Source: Mucilaginibacter sp. SG564 (GTDB taxonomy: Bacteria; Bacteroidota; Bacteroidia; Sphingobacteriales; Sphingobacteriaceae). From it: a stretch of 64,000 bases of DNA. A program made the position numbers and the translations under genes. Under the pieces are notes generated by a model. That model had not been told where the DNA came from. It saw nothing but the letters and a program-made list of their open reading frames with translations, and ran no database searches. The stretch spans positions 402,148 through 466,147 of the forward strand of contig NZ_JABGNA010000007.1 in the NCBI RefSeq assembly GCF_013149275.1, given 5' to 3'. How positions within the stretch are numbered: the first letter of the stretch is position 1; each line of letters starts with the position of its first letter. Of the stretch, positions 27,483 through 36,505 are shown piece after piece.

Positions 27483-28349
27483 CTAATTTATTTGAGATGT
27501 ATCCTTTTCCATTTTTGCAGAATCGGCTTTGAGACTTTTGGCCTTGCTTGCCCTGATTGAATCTGCTTTCATATTTTCATTTTTAACACCAACCACCTGG
27601 CCGGAGTATTTGATATTTATAGTACTGTACTTATCCCAGCCTACTTTGGGCAATACCTGTTTATAAAACGCTATCAGGTTAGCAAATTTTACCTGCAGCG
27701 AATCGGCATTCCCGATCAGTATCCTCTGGCTCCCCACACGCGGGATCAATTCAATTTCGTGGTCTTTATTCACGTACAGCTGTGCTATCTGCGCATCCCA
27801 AAGGGAATCCTTACGGATAAAATCGGCCGTCAGGAACAGATCCTTAGCCAGTTTGGTATGCAAGGAGTCTACATGGTTGGTAAACAGCTCGTCGATAAAA
27901 CCATTGGCCACCAATACCCTTGCAGTAAAATTGGGCGACAGCGGAATCTTTAAACCATGCTGATCTACATAAAAATCCATATCATAATGGTTCATGATAC
28001 GCAATATGGGCTGGCGCTGACTTACCTCGACCCGTAAAACACCGTTCATTTCGGTATAGACCTTGGCAAATTCAATAAATGGATTCGCCTTTAATTTATT
28101 TTCCAGATCCTGTATATCGATCCCTTCCAGTTTGCGCCCTATCAGTGTATGACTGGTAGTTTGCAAAATATGATCAACTTCCTGCTTATCAATAAAATAC
28201 TGACTACCGGGTATATTAACCTTTACCGCCGTACAAATAACACTACCCTTTTTTGCTTCAATAAAACTCATGAGCGTGATGAGGCCACCCAGGCAAATTA
28301 CCCAGGCAGATATGATCAACACACGCTTCCAAATGAGTTTTCTATTCAT
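27483..28349 (-). CDS. ftsQ: Cell division protein FtsQ (FtsQ/DivIB type)
   Basis: The 288-residue protein has a short cytoplasmic N-terminus, one membrane helix (VLIISAWVICLGGLITLMSF) and a periplasmic part. That part begins with a POTRA-like segment (IDKQEVDHILQTT...LIGRKLEGIDIQDLENKL) and a beta domain (VLRVEVSQRQPILRI). Sequence identity to proteobacterial FtsQ is low, as expected, but layout and position between murC and ftsA are decisive. It overlaps murC by 8 bases. The Lys/Ser-rich C-terminus looks disordered. Confidence 0.9.
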   Translation of the reverse strand: MNRKLIWKRVLIISAWVICLGGLITLMSFIEAKKGSVICTAVKVNIPGSQYFIDKQEVDHILQTTSHTLIGRKLEGIDIQDLENKLKANPFIEFAKVYTEMNGVLRVEVSQRQPILRIMNHYDMDFYVDQHGLKIPLSPNFTARVLVANGFIDELFTNHVDSLHTKLAKDLFLTADFIRKDSLWDAQIAQLYVNKDHEIELIPRVGSQRILIGNADSLQVKFANLIAFYKQVLPKVGWDKYSTINIKYSGQVVGVKNENMKADSIRASKAKSLKADSAKMEKDTSQIN

Positions 28350-29700
28350 TACTCAATATTTCTTTTAAAGAATGAACCAAAGTATCAATATCACCAGCAC
28401 CTACGGTAAGCAATAACTCTGGCTGCTCATTGGTTACCGCATCCAGCGCCTCTTGTTTGCTTAGTTTCCGTTTGTTTTGCAGCTCCATCCTGTTCAGCAA
28501 CATTTCTGAGTTAACGCCCTCTATAGGCAATTCACGTGCCGGATAAATATCCAGCATGATCAATTCGTCAACCATATCCAGCACCTCGGCAAAACCTTCA
28601 GCAAAATCACGTGTGCGCGTATATAAATGTGGCTGAAAAATGGTGGTCAGCTTTTTGTTGGGGTACAGCTTTTTTACTGAGGATATACATGCCCGTAATT
28701 CTTCAGGGTGATGCGCATAATCATCAATATAAATATGCTGTGGTGTTTTCACGATGTATTCAAACCTACGTTTAACACCTCTGAATGACCCCAGCGCGCT
28801 TTTTATAGCACCGGTATCAACATCTAATCGCAAAACAGCTTCTATGGCTGCAACCGCGTTTTCCACATTGTGTGTTCCGGCTATACCCATTTTGATGTTG
28901 GGGATGGTGACGTCAGCATTCACAAAATCAAAGTAAAAATCGCCGTCTTCAATACGTACGTTGGCTGCATGCGCATCGGCTGTAGCATCATTGAGCGCAT
29001 AAGTATAGCCCGTATCCAAAGGCAAGCCTTTTTTATGAACCAGTGTACCGCCGCTTTTTATTTGTGAGGCGAACAGTTGGAACGACTCGGTTAAATGCGC
29101 GTGATCGCCGTAAATATCCAGGTGATCGGCATCCATCGAAGTGATGATAGCCACATCCGGGAAAAGGGTAAGAAACGAACGATCGTACTCATCGGCCTCA
29201 ACCACCATCACATTGCTTTTACCATACAGCACATTACTTTGGTAATTGGATGATATACCACCCAAAAATGCCGAGCAATCATTACCAGAATCTTTAAGGA
29301 TATGCGCCACCATGGTTGAGGTGGTTGTTTTACCATGCGTACCCGCAACCGCTATAGTGAAGGAACTTTTACTGATCAGCCCCAAAACCTGCGACCGTTT
29401 GAACAGCTCGAATCCTTTATTTTTAAAATAGTTTAATATAACAGAATCTTTAGGAACAGCCGGGGTATAAATAACCAGGGTATCATCGCAAAGCTGTTGG
29501 AAACTCATCGGGATCCAATCGGCCCGGTCATCAAAGATGATCCGGATACCTTCGTTGTGCAGATCATTGGTCAAATCCGTCGCCGTTTTATCATAACCGC
29601 AAACAACACACCCTAAATGATGGAAATAACGAGCCAGGCCGCTCATCCCGATGCCGCCTATACCTATAAGGTAAACTCTTTTGATGTTATGCAGTTCCAT
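28342..29700 (-). CDS. murC: UDP-N-acetylmuramate--L-alanine ligase
   Basis: This 452-residue Mur ligase has an N-terminal UDP-binding Rossmann segment (YLIGIGGIGMSGLARY), the ATP loop GTHGKTTTSTM, the VEADEYDRSF metal/substrate motif and the C-terminal IDDYAHHPEEL. It adds the first L-alanine to UDP-MurNAc in the cytoplasm. It is preceded by a 54-bp gap with a hairpin after murG and overlaps ftsQ. Confidence 0.97.
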   Translation of the reverse strand: MELHNIKRVYLIGIGGIGMSGLARYFHHLGCVVCGYDKTATDLTNDLHNEGIRIIFDDRADWIPMSFQQLCDDTLVIYTPAVPKDSVILNYFKNKGFELFKRSQVLGLISKSSFTIAVAGTHGKTTTSTMVAHILKDSGNDCSAFLGGISSNYQSNVLYGKSNVMVVEADEYDRSFLTLFPDVAIITSMDADHLDIYGDHAHLTESFQLFASQIKSGGTLVHKKGLPLDTGYTYALNDATADAHAANVRIEDGDFYFDFVNADVTIPNIKMGIAGTHNVENAVAAIEAVLRLDVDTGAIKSALGSFRGVKRRFEYIVKTPQHIYIDDYAHHPEELRACISSVKKLYPNKKLTTIFQPHLYTRTRDFAEGFAEVLDMVDELIMLDIYPARELPIEGVNSEMLLNRMELQNKRKLSKQEALDAVTNEQPELLLTVGAGDIDTLVHSLKEILSNE

Positions 29701-29715
29701 TGTTTTAATTTTAAA

Positions 29716-29749
29716 AAAGGCCCTCCTCTTTTGGGGAGAAGGAGGACCA
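29716..29749. repeat. Hairpin in the murG-murC gap
   Basis: GGCCCTCCTCTTTT and GAGAAGGAGGACC pair imperfectly around GGG. It fills most of the 54-bp gap. Confidence 0.5.
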
Positions 29750-29754
29750 TAATT

Positions 29755-30864
29755 TTAATTGTTGTTGTTTATTGTTATTTTTAATAATTCGCGTGCAATA
29801 ACTTCGTCGGCATCAGGCATGGCCATTTTGCCAATATTAGTACTTAGTTTCTTTTGTAAATTTCTGTCGTGTAACAATTCAAGCGCTTTATCAACCAGCT
29901 TTTCTTCGGCGTCCCTGTCGGCCAAAAAAACAGCTGCGTCTTCCTCAACCAGCGCCAGCGCATTTTTTGTCTGGTGATCTTCGGCTACATTAGGTGATGG
30001 TACCAGGATCACCGGTTTTTTAACCATGCACAACTCGGCAATAGTACCGGCACCGGCACGTGATATAATGATATCGGCAGCAGCATAAGCAAGGTCCATT
30101 CGTGTTAAAAACTCCCTGATCTTCACATCAGGATGATGGTCTTCACCTAACTTCGCAATAATCTGTTTATAATAATACTTGCCGGTTTGCCATATAACCT
30201 GAACATCGGCAGCAATCAATTTATCTAAACCGGCGGCTATGCTATTGTTTAACGTAAGTGCCCCAAGGCTACCACCAGTTATTAATACCGTTTTCTTGAA
30301 GGCCGAAAGCTTAAACAGCTCCAACGCCTGCATATGTTTACCGGCCACGTTCACCGAATCGCGGCGGATGGGATTACCCGTTTTAATAATTTTTCCGGCA
30401 GGGAAAAACTTGTCCATGCCGTCAAAGGCCACGCATATTTTTTGGGCATTTTTACCCAGCCATTTATTAGTGATACCCGCGTAAGAGTTTTGCTCCTGTA
30501 TGAGGTAAGGGATATTTTTTAACGATGCAGCATACAACAACGGCCCCGAAGCATAGCCACCAACGCCTACAGCGGCATCGGGTTTAAAATCCTTAATAAT
30601 TTTAAGTGCCCGGCGTACACTGTTTAACAGTTTGACAGGGAACATCACGTTTTTCCAAACAGACTTGCGTTGTATACCCTGGATGTCCAGACCAATAATC
30701 TTATAACCGGCAGCCGGAACTTTCTCCATCTCCATACGGCCATTAGCACCCACAAACAATATCTCGATAGCCGGATCAATATTTTTTAAAGCATTGGCAA
30801 TAGCAATAGCCGGGAAGATGTGTCCTCCTGTTCCGCCACCACTGATGATTATTCTCTTTGCCAT
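29755..30864 (-). CDS. murG: UDP-GlcNAc:undecaprenyl-PP-MurNAc-pentapeptide GlcNAc transferase
   Basis: This 369-residue GT28-family transferase has the glycine-rich lipid-binding loop GGGTGGHIFPAIAIA, a second loop GGSLGALTLNNS, and the donor-binding region with ISRAGAGTIAELCMVKKPVILVP. It makes lipid II on the inner face of the membrane. Position between ftsW and murC is standard. A tract of Asn codons sits at the very end. Confidence 0.97.
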   Translation of the reverse strand: MAKRIIISGGGTGGHIFPAIAIANALKNIDPAIEILFVGANGRMEMEKVPAAGYKIIGLDIQGIQRKSVWKNVMFPVKLLNSVRRALKIIKDFKPDAAVGVGGYASGPLLYAASLKNIPYLIQEQNSYAGITNKWLGKNAQKICVAFDGMDKFFPAGKIIKTGNPIRRDSVNVAGKHMQALELFKLSAFKKTVLITGGSLGALTLNNSIAAGLDKLIAADVQVIWQTGKYYYKQIIAKLGEDHHPDVKIREFLTRMDLAYAAADIIISRAGAGTIAELCMVKKPVILVPSPNVAEDHQTKNALALVEEDAAVFLADRDAEEKLVDKALELLHDRNLQKKLSTNIGKMAMPDADEVIARELLKITINNNN

Positions 30865-30938
30865 TTTTTTAACTTTAAAAACTAAATTCTAAACTCTAAA
30901 TCCCAAAACTCCGTCTCACTAAATCACTCATTCACTAA

Positions 30939-32090
30939 TTAAGCTCGGGCCGTCCTGATCTCGCCCACCACTACTTTTTTAGGTTCTTCAATATCACGGC
31001 TAACCGACAGTATGATACCAAACGCCACACTGGTAAATAATATCGATGTACCACCCATACTCACGAACGGTAGTGGCACACCCGTTACCGGCCCTAATCC
31101 TACCGCCACCGCCATATTGGCAAATGCTTGTATAGTTAAGCTAAAACTTAAACCACAAGCCAGTAACGCGCCAAAAGCCTTCGGGGCCTTCGTCACAATT
31201 TTTATGCACCTGTATAGTAAAAATAGGTAAATGCCTATCAGGGCAAGTCCGCCTATAAGTCCATACTCCTCAATAATAATGGCGTATATTTCGTCGGAGT
31301 AGGACTCTGGCAGATAATTTCTTTCGGTACTGTTGCCCGGGCCTTTGCCAAATATGCCGCCACTGGCAATAGCTATTTTGGCATGATCTGATTGAAACGA
31401 CTTATCGGGCTTTGCCAGTTCAGGATGTAAAAATGTTTTCACCCTGGAAATACGTGTTTCACGCCGTGGGCCTAAAAACAAAACTGCCATTAACAATATA
31501 AATCCGGCTACACAAACCATTGATATTTGCTTAATACTGATACGCCCTATGATGAGCAATAAAATGCTTACCCCAAACAACATCAGCGCAGTTGATAAGT
31601 TGGCTGGTGCTATCAATACAAATACCAGGCAAACTGCGCCCATAATTGGTAAAAAGGATTCTTTGACATCCTTAATGTTTTCCTGCTTGCGCGAAAGGGT
31701 ACGTGCCAGGTAGGTGATCAAAGCCAGTTTAGCCAAATCCGATGTCTGGAAACTAAGTCCTATCACGGGGATATTTATCCACCGGCTGGCCTCGTTTATG
31801 CGTGCGCCAAATAATAGTGTATATAGCAACAACGGTATGGTCACAATCATCATGATCTTGGAGATACCTGCATAGTAACGATAATCGAGCTTGTGCGAAA
31901 TATACATCAGCGCGATACCGCCCACCACCATAGCGAGATGTTTCATCAGGATCGACTCGACCCCAACGCCACGCTTATAAGCCAGCGTACCGGTTGAACT
32001 GTATACCGCCAACAGGGATATAACAGAAAGCAATATGACTATAAGCCATATCCAGCGGTCGCCTTTTGTATTACTGAGTATCCTGTGCAT
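30939..32090 (-). CDS. ftsW: Septal peptidoglycan polymerase FtsW
   Basis: The 383-residue SEDS protein has about ten membrane segments. It carries the family motifs: IPVIGLSFQTSDLAKLALI, the periplasmic loop IASGGIFGKGPGNSTERNYLPESYSDEIYA (catalytic-Asp region) and the C-terminal PVTGVPLPFVSMGGTS. With the transpeptidase FtsI it builds septal peptidoglycan from lipid II. The gaps on both sides hold word repeats. Confidence 0.96.
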   Translation of the reverse strand: MHRILSNTKGDRWIWLIVILLSVISLLAVYSSTGTLAYKRGVGVESILMKHLAMVVGGIALMYISHKLDYRYYAGISKIMMIVTIPLLLYTLLFGARINEASRWINIPVIGLSFQTSDLAKLALITYLARTLSRKQENIKDVKESFLPIMGAVCLVFVLIAPANLSTALMLFGVSILLLIIGRISIKQISMVCVAGFILLMAVLFLGPRRETRISRVKTFLHPELAKPDKSFQSDHAKIAIASGGIFGKGPGNSTERNYLPESYSDEIYAIIIEEYGLIGGLALIGIYLFLLYRCIKIVTKAPKAFGALLACGLSFSLTIQAFANMAVAVGLGPVTGVPLPFVSMGGTSILFTSVAFGIILSVSRDIEEPKKVVVGEIRTARA

Positions 32091-32113
32091 TTCTTAACTT
32101 TTTACTTTTTTTG

Positions 32114-32187
32114 TCCATGGACCATAGTCAATAGTCCTTAGATCTTATTTTCTTTTTCCATGGACTATTGACCATAGTCTATGGACC
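32114..32187. repeat. Word repeat and long imperfect hairpin in the murD-ftsW gap
   Basis: TCCATGGACCATAGTCAATAGTCC is answered by GGACTATTGACCATAGTCTATGGA, which pairs with it apart from a few mismatches. Each arm is itself made of reshuffled CATGGAC, CATAGTC and CAATAGTC words. Confidence 0.65.
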
Positions 32188-32192
32188 TCATT

Positions 32193-33569
32193 CTATAATT
32201 CCCTTACCGCAGCTTTAAACTGATTGCCGCGATCTTCATAATTTTTAAACAGATCAAAACTGGCACAAGCAGGTGATAACAATACGGTATCGCCTTTTTC
32301 GGCCAGGTGGAATGATACCTGTACCGCTTCGGCAGCTGAGCCTGTATTCACGATCACTTCTACATCATCCTCAAAAGCATCGTGGATACGTTTATTGTCT
32401 TTACCCAGGCACACTATAGCTTTTACCTTTTGCTTTACCAGCTGTTTCAACATATTATAGTCATTGCCCTTGTCAACACCACCAAGGATCAATACCACAT
32501 CAGTAGTCATACTTTCGAGCGCATACCACGTTGAATTAACATTGGTAGCTTTAGAATCATTGATAAAGCTGATACCGGATATTTTGCCAACCGACTCCAG
32601 CCTGTGCTCGATATTTTTAAAGTTGCCCATACTCTCCCTCATCGATTCATTGCGCAATTCGAGCACTTTTGCAACAATACCTGATGCCATGGAGTTGTAA
32701 ATGTTGTGCTTACCCTGCAGGGCTAATTCTTTAATTGACATTTGAAAATGTTCTTGTGTTGTGTTAATGACAATATTGTCGTTTTCGAGATATGCTCCCG
32801 GTTTAATCGTAGTTTCAATTGAAAAGGGTAACTGCTGTGCTTCAAACGTCCGCCCGGCCATCCCTTTGATGGTTTCCGGGTCATCGGCACAGTAAATAAA
32901 ATAATCGGCCGCTGTTTGATTTTGCGTTACACGAAATTTTGATGCCGCGTAATTTTCCAGCTTATAATCGTACCTGTCTAAATGATCAGGCGTAATATTG
33001 AGCAAAACAGCAATGTCAACCTTAAACCGGTACATGTCATCCAACATAAAGCTGCTTAGCTCCAACACATAATATTCAAATTTTTCGGTGGCCACCTGGT
33101 AAGCAAAGCTTTTACCAATGTTGCCGGCTAAACCCACATTTAATCCCGCGTTCTTTAGGATATGATAAGTTAAGCTGGTAGTAGTAGTTTTTCCGTTTGA
33201 ACCGGTAATTCCTACTATTTTAGCGTCGCAATATCTTCCTGCAAACTCTATCTCCGAAATAACCGGGATGCCTTTTTCCCGCAGCTTTTTAACAATAGGG
33301 GCTTTTTCGGGTATCCCCGGACTTTTGATCACTTCAACAGTGTTCAGTATTTCTGCCTCGGTATGCTGGTTCTCTTCAAAGCGAATGTTCCAGTCCTGTA
33401 GTTGTTTTTTATAATTATCAGCAATGGCACCAAAATCCGAAACAAAAACATCATAACCCTGCTGTTGAGCAAGATACGCCGCACCTACACCACTTTCACC
33501 CGCGCCGAGAATGGCGAGCCTTTGAGTGGCGAGTAGTGAGTTTTGAGTTATGTGTTCCGTCTGATTCAT
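32193..33569 (-). CDS. murD: UDP-N-acetylmuramoylalanine--D-glutamate ligase
   Basis: The 458-residue Mur ligase begins its conserved fold at RLAILGAGESGVGAAYLA, about residue 17. The ATP loop is GSNGKTTTTSL; NITPDHLDRYDYKLENYAASK and FINDSKATNVNSTWYAL follow. It adds D-glutamate to UDP-MurNAc-L-Ala. The first 16 residues (from ATG 33569) are not part of the usual fold and are encoded by a word-repeat sequence also seen in intergenic DNA at 15438 and 52036. Confidence 0.96.
   Translation of the reverse strand: MNQTEHITQNSLLATQRLAILGAGESGVGAAYLAQQQGYDVFVSDFGAIADNYKKQLQDWNIRFEENQHTEAEILNTVEVIKSPGIPEKAPIVKKLREKGIPVISEIEFAGRYCDAKIVGITGSNGKTTTTSLTYHILKNAGLNVGLAGNIGKSFAYQVATEKFEYYVLELSSFMLDDMYRFKVDIAVLLNITPDHLDRYDYKLENYAASKFRVTQNQTAADYFIYCADDPETIKGMAGRTFEAQQLPFSIETTIKPGAYLENDNIVINTTQEHFQMSIKELALQGKHNIYNSMASGIVAKVLELRNESMRESMGNFKNIEHRLESVGKISGISFINDSKATNVNSTWYALESMTTDVVLILGGVDKGNDYNMLKQLVKQKVKAIVCLGKDNKRIHDAFEDDVEVIVNTGSAAEAVQVSFHLAEKGDTVLLSPACASFDLFKNYEDRGNQFKAAVREL
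33521..33552. repeat. Word repeat inside the murD 5' coding end
   Basis: TTTGAGTGGCGAGTAGTGAG, then TTTTGAGTTATG. The 12-mer TGAGTTTTGAGT (33537-33548) recurs at 52036-52047 and as its complement at 15438-15449. Confidence 0.6.
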
Positions 33570-33595
33570 TATTCTATTGCACTATATATTTTTTT

Positions 33596-33628
33596 GTCCT
33601 GTCTCTTGATTCTTATTTCTTGATTCTC
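33596..33628. repeat. Word repeat in the mraY-murD gap
   Basis: GTCTCTTGATTCTTATTTCTTGATTCTCTT carries two CTTGATTCT copies, the same word as near 24300, 56500 and 62720. Confidence 0.5.
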
Positions 33629-34870
33629 TTATCTCAACTTCAATGTTATAATGGTTATAATGGCCAGTATGATACCAATGATCCAGAAGCGGGTAACAAT
33701 CTTGGCTTCGTGGAACCCTTTTTTTTGATAATGATGATGTAGCGGCGCCATTAAAAATATCCGCCGGCCCTCGCCCGATCTTTTCTTGGTGTATTTAAAC
33801 CAACCTACCTGCATAATAACCGATATATTTTCGATCAGGAATACGCCACATAGCACCGGAAGCAATAGCTCTTTTCGTATTACGATAGCAAAAACAGCGA
33901 TGATGCCGCCTATGGCCAAACTACCTGTATCGCCCATAAATACCTGGGCCGGATAGGAATTGTACCATAAAAAGCCCACACAGGCCCCAACAAATGCGCC
34001 CGCAAATATTACCAGTTCGCCCGAGTTGGGTAAAAACATAATGTTCAGATAATCGGCCATGGCAATGTTACCGGATACATAAGCCAGTATGGCCAGCGTA
34101 ATACCAATAATTGCTGAAGTACCAGTGGCCAATCCGTCGATACCATCGGTAATATTTGCTCCATTGGATATAAAAGTGATGATCACAATAACAAAAAACA
34201 GGAACACGACCAATCCGTATTGCTCATAACCAGGTCCCAGGAATTTGAGCACTTTGGAGTAATCAAACTCATTGTTCTTATAAAAAGGCATAGTGGTTTT
34301 TGTTGACCGCACATCCTGGGTATAAACCGGCACATCCCTTTTCATATGAAACTCAACCGGGGCATCAACTTTTACAGGTAGTTTAACTTCCTGCCTGATC
34401 ACAATATCCGTATTGAAATACATTGTCCAGCCGATGATCAGTGAGAGACCTACCTGCCCGATGATCTTAAATCTTCCGGCAAGGCCTTCTTTGTTTTTCC
34501 TGAAAACTTTGATATAATCATCCAAAAAACCAATTGCGCCCAGCCATACTGTGGTAATCAGCATCAGGATAATATAAACGTTACCGAGTTTAGCAAACAG
34601 CAAAGTAGGAATCAGGATACCTAATAAAATAATGATACCACCCATGGTAGGCGTACCCGATTTTTGCATTTGGCCTTCCAGACCCAGGTTTCGTACCGTT
34701 TCGCCCACTTGTTTAAAACGCAGGTAATCGATAAGCCTACGGCCATAAACCGTAGTGATAATCAACGATGTTATTACAGCCATAGCGGTACGGAAAGTGA
34801 TATACTGAAATACCCCTGCCCCCGGAATACTGAAGTTTTTACTTAGATATGTAAATAAATAATATAACAT
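33629..34870 (-). CDS. mraY: Phospho-N-acetylmuramoyl-pentapeptide transferase
   Basis: This 413-residue multi-span membrane enzyme has GTPTMGGIIILLG, LDDYIKVFRKNKEGL (metal-binding aspartates), NITDGIDGLATG, GDTGSLAIGG and PLHHHYQKKG, all diagnostic of MraY. It makes lipid I from UDP-MurNAc-pentapeptide and undecaprenyl phosphate. It is longer than proteobacterial MraY because of a loop near residues 125-190, as is usual in Bacteroidetes. It stands between murE and murD with repeat-bearing gaps on both sides. Confidence 0.97.
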   Translation of the reverse strand: MLYYLFTYLSKNFSIPGAGVFQYITFRTAMAVITSLIITTVYGRRLIDYLRFKQVGETVRNLGLEGQMQKSGTPTMGGIIILLGILIPTLLFAKLGNVYIILMLITTVWLGAIGFLDDYIKVFRKNKEGLAGRFKIIGQVGLSLIIGWTMYFNTDIVIRQEVKLPVKVDAPVEFHMKRDVPVYTQDVRSTKTTMPFYKNNEFDYSKVLKFLGPGYEQYGLVVFLFFVIVIITFISNGANITDGIDGLATGTSAIIGITLAILAYVSGNIAMADYLNIMFLPNSGELVIFAGAFVGACVGFLWYNSYPAQVFMGDTGSLAIGGIIAVFAIVIRKELLLPVLCGVFLIENISVIMQVGWFKYTKKRSGEGRRIFLMAPLHHHYQKKGFHEAKIVTRFWIIGIILAIITIITLKLR

Positions 34871-34877
34871 CCCTTTT

Positions 34878-34960
34878 TAAATGTGCTGATGTGCAGATTT
34901 CAAATGTGCAGGTATGCTGATGTGCATATGTGCGGATTATCGATGTGCAGATCGTGGTTT
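34878..34960. repeat. Word repeat ATGTGC in the murE-mraY gap
   Basis: ATGTGCTG, ATGTGCAG, ATGTGCAGGT, ATGTGCAT, ATGTGCGG and ATGTGCAG follow each other, six ATGTGC units in all. The 174-bp gap (34871-35044) holds nothing else recognisable. Confidence 0.65.
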
Positions 34961-35044
34961 ATGTTTTGATTACTTCTACTCGTTTATTTATATTAATTGG
35001 TTGTTGAAATTATCTTCCCTAAAATTTTAACTATTGACTCTTAT

Positions 35045-36505
35045 TTATGACAATAACTTAAACTGCTCTTCTAACTCCTCCATATCATCGAAGTGATTTT
35101 TCACTCCTTTTACTTCCTGGTATTTCTCGTGCCCTTTACCTGCTACCAGAATAATATCTCCCGGACTGGCCAGCATACATGCCGTTTTAATAGCTTCACG
35201 ACGATCAACAATACTCACTGTATGTCTTTTGAAAGCCGGATCAACACCCTCCTCCATATCCTTAATAATCTGGCCTGGATCTTCCGACCGTGGGTTATCC
35301 GCAGTCAGTATCACTTTATCGCTCCATTCGCTGGCTACGCGAGCCATTACAGGGCGTTTGGTTTTGTCCCTGTCGCCTCCGCAACCAATTACCGTGATCA
35401 CCTTCTCGTTGCCTTTGCGGATATCATGAATGGTGCTCAACACATTCTGAACAGCATCCGGTGTGTGGGCATAATCAACTATCCCTATAACCTTATTAGG
35501 TGCTACGATATATTCAAAGCGACCTTCGGCACCGGTCAGTTTGCTTAAACTGGTTAATACTTTAGCCTTATCCTGATCGAGCAGCATAGCCGTAGCATAA
35601 ACCGCCAGCAGGTTATAGGCATTAAATGTGCCTACCATTTTAAACCAAACTTCTTCGTTATCAATATGCAGCAGTAAGCCATCAAACTGGTTTTCCAGAA
35701 TGCGGGCCTTATAATCGGACATTGATTTTAGTCCGTAGGTTTTCTTATGGGCCTGTGTGTTTTGCAGCATCACGTTACCATTTTTATCATCGCTATTGGT
35801 TAGCGCGAAGGCTGCTTTTGGCAAGCCATCAAAAAACGCTTTTTTGGCTTTCAGATAACTGTCGAATGTTTTATGATAATCTAAATGGTCATGCGTAAGG
35901 TTAGTAAATATCCCACCTGCAAATACCAGGTTGGCTATACGATGTTGGGCTATAGCGTGCGAGCTAACTTCCATAAAGCAATAATCACATCCCTGCTCTA
36001 CCATCTCGGCCAGTAAACTATTGAGCTCAATAGGATCTGGGGTGGTATGGGTTGACGGGATCACTGTATCATTGATCTGATTTTCGACAGTTGACAGCAA
36101 TCCGCATTTATATCCCAGGTCGCGAAACAATTGATACAACAAAGTGGCTACCGTAGTTTTGCCATTGGTACCGGTTACCCCTACCAGCTTAAGTTGCTCA
36201 GACGGCCGACCATAAAAATTAGCAGCCACGATGCTTAATGCTTTGCCAGAGTCGGCCACCATCAGAAAGTCGACCTCGGCTACGGTACGCGCTGGCAGAT
36301 CTTCGCAAATAACAGCGATGGCACCGCTTTTAATAGCCTGATCAATATAGTCATGGCCATCAACCAGCGTACCTTTTACGGCAACAAACAATGAACCGGG
36401 CTCAACTTTGCGCGAATCAAAGGTTACAGACGTAATTTCCACATCAGCGCTTCCCTGTAATTCAGTAAAAGCCAATCCATCCAATATATCACTTAAATAC
36501 ATCAT
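35045..36505 (-). CDS. murE: UDP-MurNAc-L-Ala-D-Glu--meso-diaminopimelate ligase
   Basis: This 486-residue Mur ligase has the ATP loop GTNGKTTVATLL, the CFMEVSSHAIAQHR and THDHLDYHKTF motifs, and TADNPRSEDP near the C-terminus. DNPR is the meso-diaminopimelate specificity motif (lysine-type enzymes differ there), so the cell wall should be of the A1-gamma diaminopimelate type. It overlaps ftsI by 4 bases; a second ATG 3 bases in is an equally good start. Confidence 0.97.
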   Translation of the reverse strand: MMYLSDILDGLAFTELQGSADVEITSVTFDSRKVEPGSLFVAVKGTLVDGHDYIDQAIKSGAIAVICEDLPARTVAEVDFLMVADSGKALSIVAANFYGRPSEQLKLVGVTGTNGKTTVATLLYQLFRDLGYKCGLLSTVENQINDTVIPSTHTTPDPIELNSLLAEMVEQGCDYCFMEVSSHAIAQHRIANLVFAGGIFTNLTHDHLDYHKTFDSYLKAKKAFFDGLPKAAFALTNSDDKNGNVMLQNTQAHKKTYGLKSMSDYKARILENQFDGLLLHIDNEEVWFKMVGTFNAYNLLAVYATAMLLDQDKAKVLTSLSKLTGAEGRFEYIVAPNKVIGIVDYAHTPDAVQNVLSTIHDIRKGNEKVITVIGCGGDRDKTKRPVMARVASEWSDKVILTADNPRSEDPGQIIKDMEEGVDPAFKRHTVSIVDRREAIKTACMLASPGDIILVAGKGHEKYQEVKGVKNHFDDMEELEEQFKLLS

